The notes beneath the pieces are model-generated. The model saw only the letters and a program-made list of their open reading frames with translations, was not told the DNA's origin and searched no databases. A stretch of DNA of 64,000 bases, from assembly GCA_039583875.1 (NCBI GenBank), contig CM077162.1, positions 111,199,808-111,263,807 of the forward strand, in the 5' to 3' direction. Made by a program: the position numbers and the translations under genes. The DNA is from Platanthera guangdongensis. Its lineage: Eukaryota; Streptophyta; Magnoliopsida; Asparagales; Orchidaceae. This document shows positions 1 to 10,034 of the stretch, piece after piece. Positions within the stretch are counted from its first letter, which is position 1; the number at the start of each line of letters is the position of its first letter.

Positions 1-801
1 GTTCCATCTGCGGAAACCCGACTTAGAACTTGGCACTTTGAACTCAGACTTCTTTTCCCCTGGGTCCTTCTCTTGCACTTTCTACACGACCTTTTTCAAT
101 GACCGGGCCGAATTGACCAAGGCTAGGAAGCCCTGCGCCTTAGGCCCAGCAAGGAGTAGTTGTAGGTCGCCGTGTAAACCCTCATAAAAACGGTTGGTCT
201 TCCGCTCCTCCTTGGTAAACATGGCACCAGCATAACGACCCAACCGCATAAACTCGTGAAGATACTCATCCACGCTTCTGTCTCCCTTAGTCAGACCAAG
301 GTACGGATTCTCCATCTCAAGCTTCTGAGCAGAGGGTAGATATCTGGTCAAGAACAACCTTGAGAATTCCTCCATAGGCACATCCGTAAGTTGCTTTCCC
401 ACTAAGAGGTGAACCTCCAACTCGTCCCACCACAGCCTCGCCTCACCAGCCAAAAGGAAGGTCGCTATGGTGGTCTTCTGCCACTCAACAGTTTCTGTGG
501 CCGTCAAGACTCTCTTTATCGTAGAGAGCCAATCCTCAGCTTGAGTTGGCGTTCCAATCCCGTCGAACCTCGGAGGATTAAAGCTCATTACATGTTTGAG
601 CTGCTTCTTCGTAGCTCTCCTTGGTGCAACTTGATCAACTGCCGCGCGTTCTACCACTCCCGGCTCTGCCGCCCTAATCGGTTCTTGCCCATTAACAGGT
701 GGTGTGTGGTGCTCTTGCCCTGCAGGTTGGGCATTTATCATAGCAAAAACTGCTTCAGCCACCAATCTGATGGTTTCTGCTGAAGGAGGTGTTATAGGCA
801 C
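1..801 (-). pseudogene. gag: Ty3/gypsy Gag (Retrotrans_gag domain), partial and interrupted
   Basis: Gag packages element RNA into cytoplasmic virus-like particles. The open stretch 82-801 encodes 239 residues containing a Retrotrans_gag-type core: FNPPRFDG near residue 75, the EDW motif, FLLAGEARLWWDE, and a following FLTRYLP block. An in-frame TAG near 82-84 ends this stretch, but the same frame stays coding-like to the window edge, so the stop looks like decay. In-frame stops also lie upstream of the apparent ATG at 801, so the true start is uncertain. The zinc knuckle expected downstream is outside the window. Confidence 0.85.
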
Positions 802-1074
802 GTCCCCTGGTGCACTACTTTCCGCCGATTACGGACGTTCCGATTGCCCAGCACCGTTCCTAGCTGCCTATAATAGCAAAGACCCTTGATTAGACGACAA
901 ACAGATTGTTAAAAGCAATCATTAGAACACTCAGATTCCTCAGAACAAGTGTATTTTTCATTCCTATGTGGACATTCATGTGTTCTTTTTGATGTTATAA
1001 CGATGACGCACACATGTGCTCACCACCCCTTAAAAAGAATTCGTTCACAAATTTATTTAAGTTGACTGAAATCA

Positions 1075-1090
1075 GAAGTCTGATACTAAA
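1075..1090 (-). other. Primer-binding site, initiator tRNA-Met type, degenerate
   Basis: On the minus strand TTTAGTATCAGACTTC follows the LTR end, matching the plant initiator-Met primer site (TGGTATCAGAGC) with a few changes. It fixes the element as minus strand and the LTR at 1092-3067 as the 5' LTR. The 802-1074 interval is the untranslated leader. Confidence 0.65.
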
Positions 1091-1091
1091 T

Positions 1092-3067
1092 TGTAGCACC
1101 CTCATCCGTCGTATGGCATATAACAGAAGATCCAGCTGGAACTCGACGTCATATACCACGGACAGTCGGAAGGGTTACTTAAGAATATCAAAACATTCCA
1201 ACTACGACTACTCGCCCTAACACAGAGCATCCTAGCGGAAGCTTTTAAACAGTTGTCAAGAACCCATAATTGAATATCAACTATCAAGAATGTCCACAAA
1301 CTACTATAGGAATGAAACAACAAATACACTAAAAGTACTTGGCTTTATGGCCTTATAAGAGTTTCACTTAACAAAGTAATATTTTACATACATCGGCTCG
1401 CAGGCCGGCCACACATGACAAAAGTAAAACAACAATTCGCTTTGGCCTTCGAGGGCCAGCTCAGCAACATGGGCTTCAGCCCGCTATTTGGTACTTGACT
1501 CCGCAGCACCTGCAAGCAACATTCCACCGCACGGTGGCAAACAAAGTAACGGTCAGCCAAAGCCGACCAAATTATAACGACTCCGCCACTTACTCGGGAC
1601 CGCGGTGCTCCTTCCCTGCATTTCATTAGCCCAGCTAAACAATAGAGTACAAACATACTTCGCCACAGATGTAGGCTCGCACGGTCAAACACCTCGTGCA
1701 CTCAGGGCACATTATCGGTGAATCCTGACAATTCAGTGGCATCACCACCATCCCCGGGATGGCAACATCGTGAGCATTTTAGCCTTTCTGACCATCGTCT
1801 AAGGCTCCCAACTATGCCAACGGCCAGTCCCTCTTTTGGGTCTCTCGCACCGAACCGCATAACCCAGGTCCGATTCCACTTGCACGTTGCTCACTCCGCC
1901 TAGTCACTTTAAGACGTACGCGCGGGCCAAGCTTCTCTCGGATCCCAAACATTCCAAACAACACATAACCCAGTTATGTTCAAGGCTGGCTCCCCGGCCG
2001 ACAAGTTAGCAGAATTATGTTTCCGCTCAATTTTCCGGGTGCGCATTGGAATTAAACACCAAGGATCCCTGCTGCAATCTACCGCGTAGAAACCCGAAAA
2101 CACAAAACACGGAGTCTTCTCCGGCAAACCATACAAAATGCAACATCACCGATCCAGACTAACACGTCCGGGTAGGCTTCACACACAATGTCTATGTCCG
2201 TACTTCGATTCCCGGGTTATATATGCAACACAAGGGGGACTATTCTCGTCAACACCAAGGAACACCGCACACTCGCGGGAGAGGGTTTCCTTATGCAAAA
2301 GGAGAGCTTCACATGCTCAAGTAGAGAATCGTTACCCTTGTAGTACGCTTTTGCGCCATGAAAATCTATACGGATAGAAGGCTTCGAAATGGAATTTCCT
2401 CCACAGATCCAGTCTCGGTTCTCAAATCGGTGCTCTGATGCTCCGCCGGCGGCCGGAATCCTCCTCTTTCTTCCTCCTTGCTCTCTCCTCTCACTAACTC
2501 CTTAGGAAGAGAATGGTTAAGAGAGAATGAGGAATTAAACCTCCATTCCCGACCTTAACAAAGCAGGGACACATCTGGACCGTCAGATCTTAATTAAAGA
2601 AAACGAACGGCTCAGATCTCCGAAAAATCCTCAAACTTGGGCCGAACAAGGCCTTGCACACGGCCGTGTCTCAGGTCGTGTGCCTCGATCCAGACACGAT
2701 CGTCGAGCACAGAAGAGGACACGGGCTAAGACACGCCCGTGTCTCAACCTGACACGCCTGTGTCGGGTCCCGGCACGCCCATGACCTAAGGGCGTGTTAC
2801 CAGTAACCGCCACGCCAACCGTCACGACCCTTGGTGAACACGGGTAGGGACACGGGTACGCACACGCCCGTGTCACCCCTGACACGCCCGTGTCACCACA
2901 GCTCAAAGTCGTGTTCCCTGCCGTGTCCTTTTCTGGACACAGCCGGCCAACACAGAGAACAACACGGCCATGGACACGTCCGTCTCCTAGGCCGTGTACC
3001 CCTATACATGCACCAAAAAAAATTCTCATGACGCGACCAGCTCGATTACGATTTTCGGGGCGTTACA
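1092..3067 (-). repeat. 5' LTR of the Tekay-like element (about 1976 bp)
   Basis: The segment begins TG and ends CA (TGTAGCACCC at 1092, GGCGTTACA ending at 3067). On its own strand it opens TGTAACGCCCC, a common start for Tekay/Del LTRs. U3 is to the right, so the palindrome array at 2640-3010 lies in U3. Open frames inside it (for example 1384-1701 and 2631-3029) have no recognisable domains and are treated as chance. The partner LTR is outside the window. Confidence 0.75.
2640..3010. repeat. Array of ACACG(C/G)CCGTGT palindromes in U3
   Basis: More than ten short CpG-containing dyads such as ACACGGCCGTGT and ACACGCCCGTGTC lie within about 370 bp, with variable spacing. The unit is not a strict tandem repeat: only the palindromic core recurs. 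Similar arrays are known in Del/Tekay LTRs of several plants. Confidence 0.85.
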
Positions 3068-4267
3068 CTCGTCGCCTTCGATCTTCCGCTCCGAGGTCGG
3101 CCGCTATCGCACACGGGGACCAAGGAATTAATTCACTCCTTCACATGAAGTGGTTCCACGGAATCACTCAACAAAGTAAAGAAAGCCACAAACTAACAAA
3201 CCTAAAATTCACTCGCTCTCACACTAAAGGCTCCACGAAATCTCGATCACTCGCGGTGGCTCCACAGAATCTCTAATCACACTACTAAATCCTATTTCTA
3301 ACGCACAGGATATCGTTCACCGGAATAACAGAAATCATGGCATCCTTCTCCCTAATCACACCTAAACTGGAGGCAAACAAACATTACTACACTAACATGT
3401 CCACTGTTCATCTTCTCTTAACACGGAAGCAACGCAGCAGGCATCTCAAAAGTTCCTGACACCTACAGCTATCACACAAGTTTACATCAATCTTCAACAT
3501 TCATCACCTAATAACCTAACAGGAAATCTATAACACGCCTAACCTCTAAAAAGAGCACACAGCCACTCAATCGGAAAGACAATCGCAGCAAATTTCAATT
3601 TCAATATTCTTCAATCACCAACCATTACAGAACTCGGGAGCCCTTTTTATAGGGTTACATATAACTTAATGCACTTACAAATGAACTGAAACGAAATCTG
3701 AACCCAATCACACGTGTCATGGAAGTGGCAGCCATGGCAGGAGCTTGGCGGAGTGGACATGGCGGAAACGGACGGTTGCAGAACCGCCGCGGGTTGGAGC
3801 TTTGAAGTATGTGGCGCAGTATCGTGGGCGGTAGCCGTGCGAGAGTGGGGCAGCGCTGATGTCGGGGAAGCTGTGGTTGGGAGCTATCGATCCGAGCCCT
3901 AGACTCGCGCTTTCTGGGGAAGAGAAACAGTGATGTTGAACTGCTGCTTTAACCTAATACCCGATATACATTTATATATATATATATGAACATGTGTGTA
4001 TATATATATAAATAGCTTTAACTTGTAACAGTTAATATATATATTTGTATGTATATATATATATATAAACTCACTCTTTCTACAGCACCCACACACATAT
4101 ATATTTATGTAATTATATATAAATATACATATATATATATATATATATATTCACACAAATTACAACACAACACAAATAAAACATGGAAATTCAAGGTCGA
4201 TAGAGGTGTGGTCGGGTGAGGCGTCGGGCACCCTTTGCGACGACCAGATCGGGGTCAGTGTTCACCA
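3068..4267 (-). repeat. 3' LTR, truncated copy
   Basis: It is collinear with 7404-8593, including shared blocks such as CTTCGATCTTCCGCTC and the (TA)n-rich stretch. The first 461 bp present in the other LTR (6943-7403) are missing because the Tekay-like element interrupts here. It ends CACCA just before the purine tract of the interior. Confidence 0.85.
3960..4155. repeat. TA-rich microsatellite tract in the LTR
   Basis: Runs of (TA)n with short interruptions occur here. The same tract is at 8295-8480 in the other LTR, so it predates insertion and belongs to the element. It lies in the U3 half, near where a promoter would be, but no single TATA box can be chosen. Confidence 0.85.
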
Positions 4268-4268
4268 A

Positions 4269-4280
4269 CTCTCCCCCTCT
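4269..4280 (-). other. Polypurine tract
   Basis: The minus strand reads AGAGGGGGAGAG directly before the 3' LTR start TGGTGAAC. This is the expected plus-strand primer. The 4281-4944 interval between it and the ORF holds no recognisable gene. Confidence 0.7.
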
Positions 4281-4944
4281 CGAAATCACTCATCTCTGGT
4301 GAGTGCTCCGAGTGGTAGTACTGGAGAAGATCAACATCCATGCCAACGAACAAAGATCTCTGAAAACCACCATCAGTAGTGGTCATTGTCCAATATGTGC
4401 TCGGGAACTGGAATAGAATAATCTCTCGGTGCTCATGTTCAACCTGAAACTGGCAGTGAAAACAGAAGGAACTACGATGGAAGTGTTAGTAACGGAATGA
4501 ACGTCGGTATGTCCTAAATGTGGCTCTTCACTCTCACTCACCATCCCAAAAGAAACAAATGGAGGAGAAGGCAATGGAAATTCTAAAGACTCATGCGAGT
4601 AATAGTAAAATTAAGTCAGATTTATTACGTTAAAAACATGATTTGCTCCCCAAACGGAAGGCATCTCAAGTTCATACGCATTTTGCTCATTCCGATTTAC
4701 TACTCGAAAGGGTCCAGTTCTATAGTAGCTAGCTTCTTTACGGTACCAGAAGGTAACAGTTCCGGATCTAGCTGAACCATAATGAAGTCGTCCATTTAAA
4801 ACTAGTAGCTCGTTTTATGCTTTTTAATTTGAGTTGCATAAAAATTAAAGTACTATGCAATTTTCCGCTCAAGAAAATTTTACGCAAACCATGCAAATGC
4901 AATAAATGAACTACTAATTCAACTAACGCCACAAATTGATGGTT

Positions 4945-6441
4945 TCAGATACCAAGAACAACTCCTAAGAGAGGTACATGATCAGGAGGCTCAGTGGGTA
5001 GATCATAAAAGAATTCATCGCGAGAGCGATGAATACTCAAATGCAAATCAGAGACATCAGTGATCAGATGTGTCAACATGGTGTGTGGACTGTCTCTGAA
5101 AGTGCGAGTGGCAAGTATCAACGAATCAACGAGTGCACCCTCAAACTCGATGGTGATACCAAGGATAGATACATCCCAAATGTGCGGTGAACTCATATGT
5201 GATTCACCTGGGGGCTCACCAGGAGGGGTATAACAAAATTCGTCGCAAATGTGACGCGTGCAGACGTAGACTCCAAAAACATATGAAGTGCTCTCATGAC
5301 AATGAAAATGCACGTGATGTATGACAACCGTGATAAATGTACTAAGAGAGTGTGATATATCTGGAGGCTCACCAGGTGGGACATATGAAAACTCATCGCG
5401 AATACGATGATCTGTAGGTGGTACGTCCCATAACTCATCTAGAGTGCGAGTCGTCAGATGGCTATGATGAAGCCCTAATATATGGATGTCACACTCAAAA
5501 TCATTTTGCTGAACCACTATCGACATCAAGGGCGAAAATGGAGCAGGTATCCATTTCTTAAAATTCATAATGGTGTTACTCACTGGAATCGTATCCATAC
5601 AAAGATGAGATGGCTCATCTGGAGGCTCAATAGGAGGGTCGTCAAATGACCTGTCAGTCGAGTGATGGTCCTCCAAAAATGAACCATCAGAAGGGGTCGT
5701 ACACCCAGAAAGGGTAGGGGTGACTACCTCGAGATCACTACTAAGCTCCCAGCTCTCTGTCATAATGTTACTCGGTGCGCCATCAGGTGTCGTGATGTGA
5801 CTCGATGCGCCATCGGGTGTGGTGATATGACTCGGTGCGCCACTAGGTGAAGTGTGCAAGGAATCTACACTCAAAAGAGAGCTAGTAGATATAGAATCAA
5901 GGGTGGGTTCACTAAGTGGAGCAGGCTCACATGGGGGTTGACTCCACATATCCTGTATTAGCATATCAGACAGAGTAGGTGATGTCACCCTGCTTTGGGA
6001 AGTGGAGTGCTCTTGTTGACCCTTACTAACTATCGTCATGTTTGTCTTCGGAACACTAGAAGGATCACTAGGTGTGATGTACTCTCGACGATAGTAACCT
6101 CTATAGGTATTTTGAGGGTAATCATGACGAGCGTCCATAACATAATCATGACGTGCTCGTGGGTAGGCATGAGTTCTACGAACGTGCGGTGGTGGTCGCA
6201 CATATACCGACTCAGATTCCTCATAGAAAGGAGACGTGTAGTATCGGTAACTAGAGTGATACTGAACTCTATCCACATAATACAGTGTCGAAAGACCAGT
6301 ATGATCCACTCGAGTACGGGGATAATAACAACGATAGTCATCGTACTGATCGTCTCTAGCATAATGAGATCGTATTGGTGGGTCAATACGTTCTCTAGCA
6401 GTGACGTACTGCGATCGATGATAATCATCGAAGTATTGCAC
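4945..6441 (-). CDS. Tyr/His/Pro-rich acidic protein of unknown family with DEF-Y-PPGEPPD repeats
   Basis: I do not recognise this 498-residue protein. Residues 1-125 are rich in Tyr, Arg, Asp and His. Residues 201-224 hold a GAPSHITTPD repeat, encoded by three 30-bp units at 5771-5860. The C-terminal half carries four spaced motifs: FDDPPIEPPD (266-275), DEFSYVPPGEPPD (349-361), DEFCYTPPGEPPG (400-412) and DEFFYDLPTEPPD (475-487). There is no zinc knuckle, Retrotrans_gag core, protease or polymerase motif. It occupies the gag position, so a structural or RNA-binding role is only an inference. A diverged relative lies at 45626-47140. Its length without a stop contrasts with the decayed genes around it. 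The upstream segment 6442-6641 appears to belong to it after a frameshift. Confidence 0.6.
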   Translation of the reverse strand: MQYFDDYHRSQYVTARERIDPPIRSHYARDDQYDDYRCYYPRTRVDHTGLSTLYYVDRVQYHSSYRYYTSPFYEESESVYVRPPPHVRRTHAYPRARHDYVMDARHDYPQNTYRGYYRREYITPSDPSSVPKTNMTIVSKGQQEHSTSQSRVTSPTLSDMLIQDMWSQPPCEPAPLSEPTLDSISTSSLLSVDSLHTSPSGAPSHITTPDGASSHITTPDGAPSNIMTESWELSSDLEVVTPTLSGCTTPSDGSFLEDHHSTDRSFDDPPIEPPDEPSHLCMDTIPVSNTIMNFKKWIPAPFSPLMSIVVQQNDFECDIHILGLHHSHLTTRTLDELWDVPPTDHRIRDEFSYVPPGEPPDISHSLSTFITVVIHHVHFHCHESTSYVFGVYVCTRHICDEFCYTPPGEPPGESHMSSPHIWDVSILGITIEFEGALVDSLILATRTFRDSPHTMLTHLITDVSDLHLSIHRSRDEFFYDLPTEPPDHVPLLGVVLGI

Positions 6442-6641
6442 AGATCTCTGTGATGATCTCTGTGATGAGGTACTATGTGAATGGGATAAGTGAAATCGTG
6501 ATCCTCAAATAAAGGATTTCTCCTAAAGGTAGACTTTTCCACATAGTGATGAGAAACATCGTAACATGTACGGGCAGAAGGTTCATCTCGAATTTGAGGT
6601 GACATTGACACTCGATGGGGTCCTTCTAAATGATTCATCAT
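6442..6641 (-). pseudogene. Probable frameshifted N-terminal part of the unknown gag-like protein
   Basis: A different frame (ATG at 6641) reads a segment with NPLFEDHDF, matching NPLFDEHES and NPLFEEPNS in the related protein at 45626 onward. It overlaps the start of the 498-codon frame around a CATCACAGAGAT repeat at 6440-6480, where a small indel would join the two. The original protein was therefore probably about 65 residues longer. The 6642-6927 leader has no gene. Confidence 0.5.
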
Positions 6642-6927
6642 AACACTAAGGGTTTCAAATCATTCTCGCATGGCTAGGTTCAACTCGGCTATTTGGTGGG
6701 TGAATGGTAGAATCCACATGGGTGGTTCATTCCCTTCATTCCCACGACTTGGGCGACCATTCTCAACTCGACGCATCTTATCACTACGTTGATGCATGCA
6801 AACACATAAGTCAAATGCAATGATGATGCTTAAAAAAATCACTTTTTTTGGAAAAAATTCAAAATGATATGCAGGTTCCTATTCTACGCAGGGCGGATCC
6901 CAACACTTACAAAAATTTTGGAACCTC

Positions 6928-6941
6928 CCTCTGATATCAAA
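6928..6941 (-). other. Primer-binding site, initiator tRNA-Met type
   Basis: The minus strand reads TTTGATATCAGAGG, close to TGGTATCAGAGC, three bases after the LTR end CATCA. The same arrangement recurs at 34084. Confidence 0.65.
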
Positions 6942-6942
6942 T

Positions 6943-8593
6943 TGATGCAGGACGGCGCGTAGGGTTTACGCGTCTGTCGGCTATTTCTAGAAAACTCTAA
7001 ATGCATGCAATGATTAAATTAATTTTGCACAATTTTTGAGCGAAATTTACATGAACTTTAAGAAATGAAACAACTAATTTTTTGTAACGCACAAAATTGT
7101 TATTTTGTTTTAAAATGATTTTCATAAATAAAATGGTTCAAATTTTAATACGGGGAAGAAAGTTCGCAACTTTCGTTATGTTCCCCTTGTCGTAGCAAAA
7201 CGGAAATCGTGAACTCCAAATACGTTTCCGTTTGGAGTTTTCGACGTAGCGTTTGCTGACAAAACTCGGGCGAAAACCCAGCTATGAGCCTATGATCCTA
7301 CAAGAAAAATATAGAGGCATACGCAAAGGAAAAGAAAGAAACAATTACCCACAGAAGAGTCGTCTTCCGTATTCGAAGTCGATGGCGATCACGCGAGGAA
7401 CTCCTCGTCACCTTCGATCTTCCGCTCTGAGGTCGGCCGCTATCGCACACGGGCACCAAGGAATTAATTCACTCACTCACACGAAGTGGTTCCACGGAAT
7501 CACTCAACAAAGTAACGAAAGCGACAAACTAACAAACCTAAAATTCACTCGCTCTCACACTAGATACTCCACGAAATCTCTATCACTCGCGGTGGCTCCA
7601 CGGAATCTCTAATCACGCTACTAAATCATATTTCTAACGCACAGGATATAGTTCACCGGAATAACAGAAATCACGGCATCCTCCTCCCTAATCACACACA
7701 AATTGGAGGCAAAGAACCATTACTACAGTAACATGTCCACTGTTCATCTTCTCTAACACGGAAGCAACGCAGCAGGCATCTCAAAAGTTCCTAACACCTA
7801 CAGCAATCACACAAGTTTACATCAATCTTCAACATTCATCACCTAATAACCTAACAGGAAATCTATAGCACGCCTAACCACTAACATGAGCACACAGCCA
7901 CTCAATCGGAAACACAATCGCAGCAAATTTTAATTTCAATATTCTTCAATCACCAACCATTACAAAACTCGGGAGCCCTTTTTATAGGGTTACACATAAC
8001 TGCATGCACTTACAAATGAACCGAAACAAAATCTGAACCCAATCAAACGAGTCGTGGAAGTGGAGGCCATGGCAGGAGCTTGGCGGAGCGGAGATGGCGG
8101 AAACGGACGGTTGCAGAACTGCCGGGGGTTGGAGCTTTGAAGCATGCGGCGCGGTATCGTGGGTGGTAGCTGTGAGGGAGTGGGGCAGCGCTGATGTCGG
8201 GGAAGCTGCGGTTGGGAGCTGTCGATCCGAGCCCTAGACTCGCGCTTTCTGTGAAGAGAAACAGTGATACTGAACTGCTGCTTTAACCTAATACCCGATA
8301 TACATTTATATATATAAATATGTGTGTGTGTGAATGTGTGTGTATATATATATAAATAGCTTTAACTTGTAACAGTTAATATATATTTGTGTGTATATAT
8401 ATATATAAACTCACTCTTTCTACAGCACGCACACATATATATATATTTATGTAATTATATATATATATATATATATTCACACAAATTACAACACAACACA
8501 AATAAGACATGTAAATTCAAGGCCAATAGAGGTCTGGTTGGGTGCGGCGTCGGGCACCCTTTGCGACGACCAGATCGGGGCCGGTCTTCACCA
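6943..8593 (-). repeat. 5' LTR, complete (1651 bp)
   Basis: On the plus strand it runs from TGATGCAGG to TTCACCA. Its right 1.2 kb is repeated at 3068-4267. The (TA)n tract at 8295-8480 is shared. The small open frames inside have no domains. Confidence 0.8.
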
Positions 8594-9362
8594 ACTTGTC
8601 ACAATGTGCGAATGAGTGAGCAGCACTAAGTGTGTTACCATTGAAAAGTGACCTACTACCACTAACAATGCTGTTATTTCATTAGCAAACCAAAGAAGAC
8701 CTCATTTCCTTCGTAACTATCACATTTAAACCATTCCAAAACAATCTTCTCAAACCCTTTGTAACATCTTCTTAATCTCCTCGTGTGTCAGGGCATGTGA
8801 GGTCTCCACGATGACTAGGAACAATGGATAACTCAGCAGTAGAAACACCTTCCGACAGATCCAAATCATCCCACCTCAAAGCTCCAGGATTGCTCGCCTC
8901 TTCCGCACGATACTCAATCCCCCGTGCTTATGAGATGAGAAATTTTGGATATTTTCCCAAATTGCATCAAAAAGAGAGATGGGATCAGGAGATAGCTAGT
9001 AAAATCCCTTCCTCATCCTTGCAGATAGTTCATCGGATGTGTCATCGCTTAAGCATCCTGCTTGATATTCCACTACAAAATCGAATCCCAATAAAGTGTT
9101 GTTGCAGGGAGGTATAAAACCTCTGCTCCAAGAAATACTGCAAACTAAAGTGATTCGTTCAGATGGTGAACATGTGCCCCTATAAGTAGAACCTCCAGTG
9201 TTGAACTTCCATGTCAAGCCCAATTAGTTAGCCTTCATATGCAGGTAATCTCATGTGATGAGCCGCAAGCTTGCAGTTAAAGAAATCCATCACGTGACTC
9301 CCTATTGGAGGAAGGTTTCCATGCACATGCCTAAGACGTCACACAGTCCTCAGTAAAGTGTG
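8594..9362 (-). pseudogene. Relic of a Ty3/gypsy RNase H
   Basis: Reading the minus strand from about 9290 to 8880 gives a broken but recognisable RNase H sequence: PAYE, VQHWRFYL, GHMFTI, TNHFSLQYFLEQR, then a tail resembling the RNase H to integrase linker (ILLAIS). Several stops interrupt it. The rest of that element is missing. The plus-strand frame 8824-9117 over the same bases has no recognisable domain. Confidence 0.6.
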
Positions 9363-9419
9363 TCATTTGCGGTCAGCGATTAAGCTAGGTTTTGATTGGT
9401 TGTTAGTTGTATTCTTAGG

Positions 9420-10034
9420 ATGCCGCCTAAGCGTACTGCGACAAGGTCGACTCCCCAGTCTGAGGGCGAGTCGTCTGGTGTGCAGAGTGAGGCAGTGATT
9501 CAGGGACTGCGCCAAAGCAATGAAACTCTGTCTAAGCAGATGGTGGAGATGCAATCGCAAATCTAGGCGATGTTGACTGTCATTTCTGGACAGCAACCGA
9601 TAATGCAGGACCCTGCTGTAGGTCAAGCTGTTCTCGTTCCTCTGACTCCTTTGGTGCCTCCAGTTCAGCTGCCACCAGAGATGAACTTTATCTCGCATTT
9701 TCAGGGACTAGGACCTTATACCTATGATGGTAGAGCTGATTTCATGGCGTTGGACGATTGGATTATCGCGATCGAGGAGATGTTCTCGTACCCAAGAATT
9801 TCTACAGATCAGAGAGTGATGGTCGCCGCTTACCAGCTTAAGGGTCTTGCAAAGAGCTGGTGGTTGAGAGAGAAGGAGAACCTCACAGATGGATGCTCGT
9901 GGGAATGTTTCAAGGAGTTGTTGCTTAGGAAGTTTTTGTCGTCGGTCGAGAAGGCCCGTTTGATGAACAACTTCCTGCATTCGAAACAGAGATAACTCAC
10001 GGTCAGTGAATATGAGGTAGAGTTCAGTAAGTTG
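9420..10034 (+). pseudogene. gag: Chromovirus Gag, N-terminal part
   Basis: ATG at 9420 begins MPPKRTATRS, a basic start common in Tekay Gag. An in-frame TAG lies at about 9567. The Retrotrans_gag core follows: FQGLGPYTYDGRADF, DDWI, YQLKGLAKSWW and FKELLLRKF. A second stop occurs at 9993-9995, just before the VSEYEVEFSKL motif at the insertion point. Reading continues at 20812 after the nested copia element. Gag forms the particle shell. Confidence 0.85.

Larger units (their letters stand above)
1..3067 (-). mobile_element. Tekay-like Ty3/gypsy element, 5' part (gag and 5' LTR), runs off the left edge
   Basis: A minus-strand LTR retrotransposon reads leftward from a 5' LTR (1092-3067) through a primer-binding site (1075-1090) into a gag gene (1-801). 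The LTR opening, TGTAACGCCCC on the minus strand, and the chromovirus-style Gag are typical of the Tekay/Del lineage. The sequence right of position 3067 resumes partway through the LTR of the neighbouring element. CTCGT at 3068-3072 is the likely target duplication, but its partner lies outside the window. Pol is not visible. Confidence 0.8.
3068..8593 (-). mobile_element. Non-autonomous LTR retrotransposon encoding a 498-residue protein of unknown family
   Basis: Two copies of one LTR flank a 2.67-kb interior on the minus strand. The complete 5' LTR is 6943-8593. The 3' LTR (3068-4267) is cut by the Tekay-like insertion and aligns with 7404-8593. The LTR termini are TGGTG...CATCA on the element strand. 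A Met-type primer site (6928-6941) and a purine tract (4269-4280) sit at the expected ends. No protease, reverse transcriptase or integrase is present, so mobilisation in trans is inferred. The expected 5-bp duplication right of the element is ACTTG (8594-8598); its partner is not in view. Confidence 0.75.

Noticed and set aside
2640..3010. CRISPR-like array of short palindromic repeats
   Set aside because: Spacing is irregular, units are short and degenerate, there are no cas genes, and the context is a plant LTR.
3960..4155. (TA)n tract as a replication origin or matrix attachment site
   Set aside because: It is part of an LTR and is repeated at 8295-8480; nothing else supports such a role.
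5995..6453. 152-codon plus-strand ORF opposite the unknown protein
   Set aside because: It is the complement of the better supported minus-strand frame and has no leader or domain of its own.
8824..9117. 97-codon plus-strand ORF as a host gene
   Set aside because: The opposite strand of the same bases reads a decayed gypsy RNase H with motifs in order, which is the better explanation.
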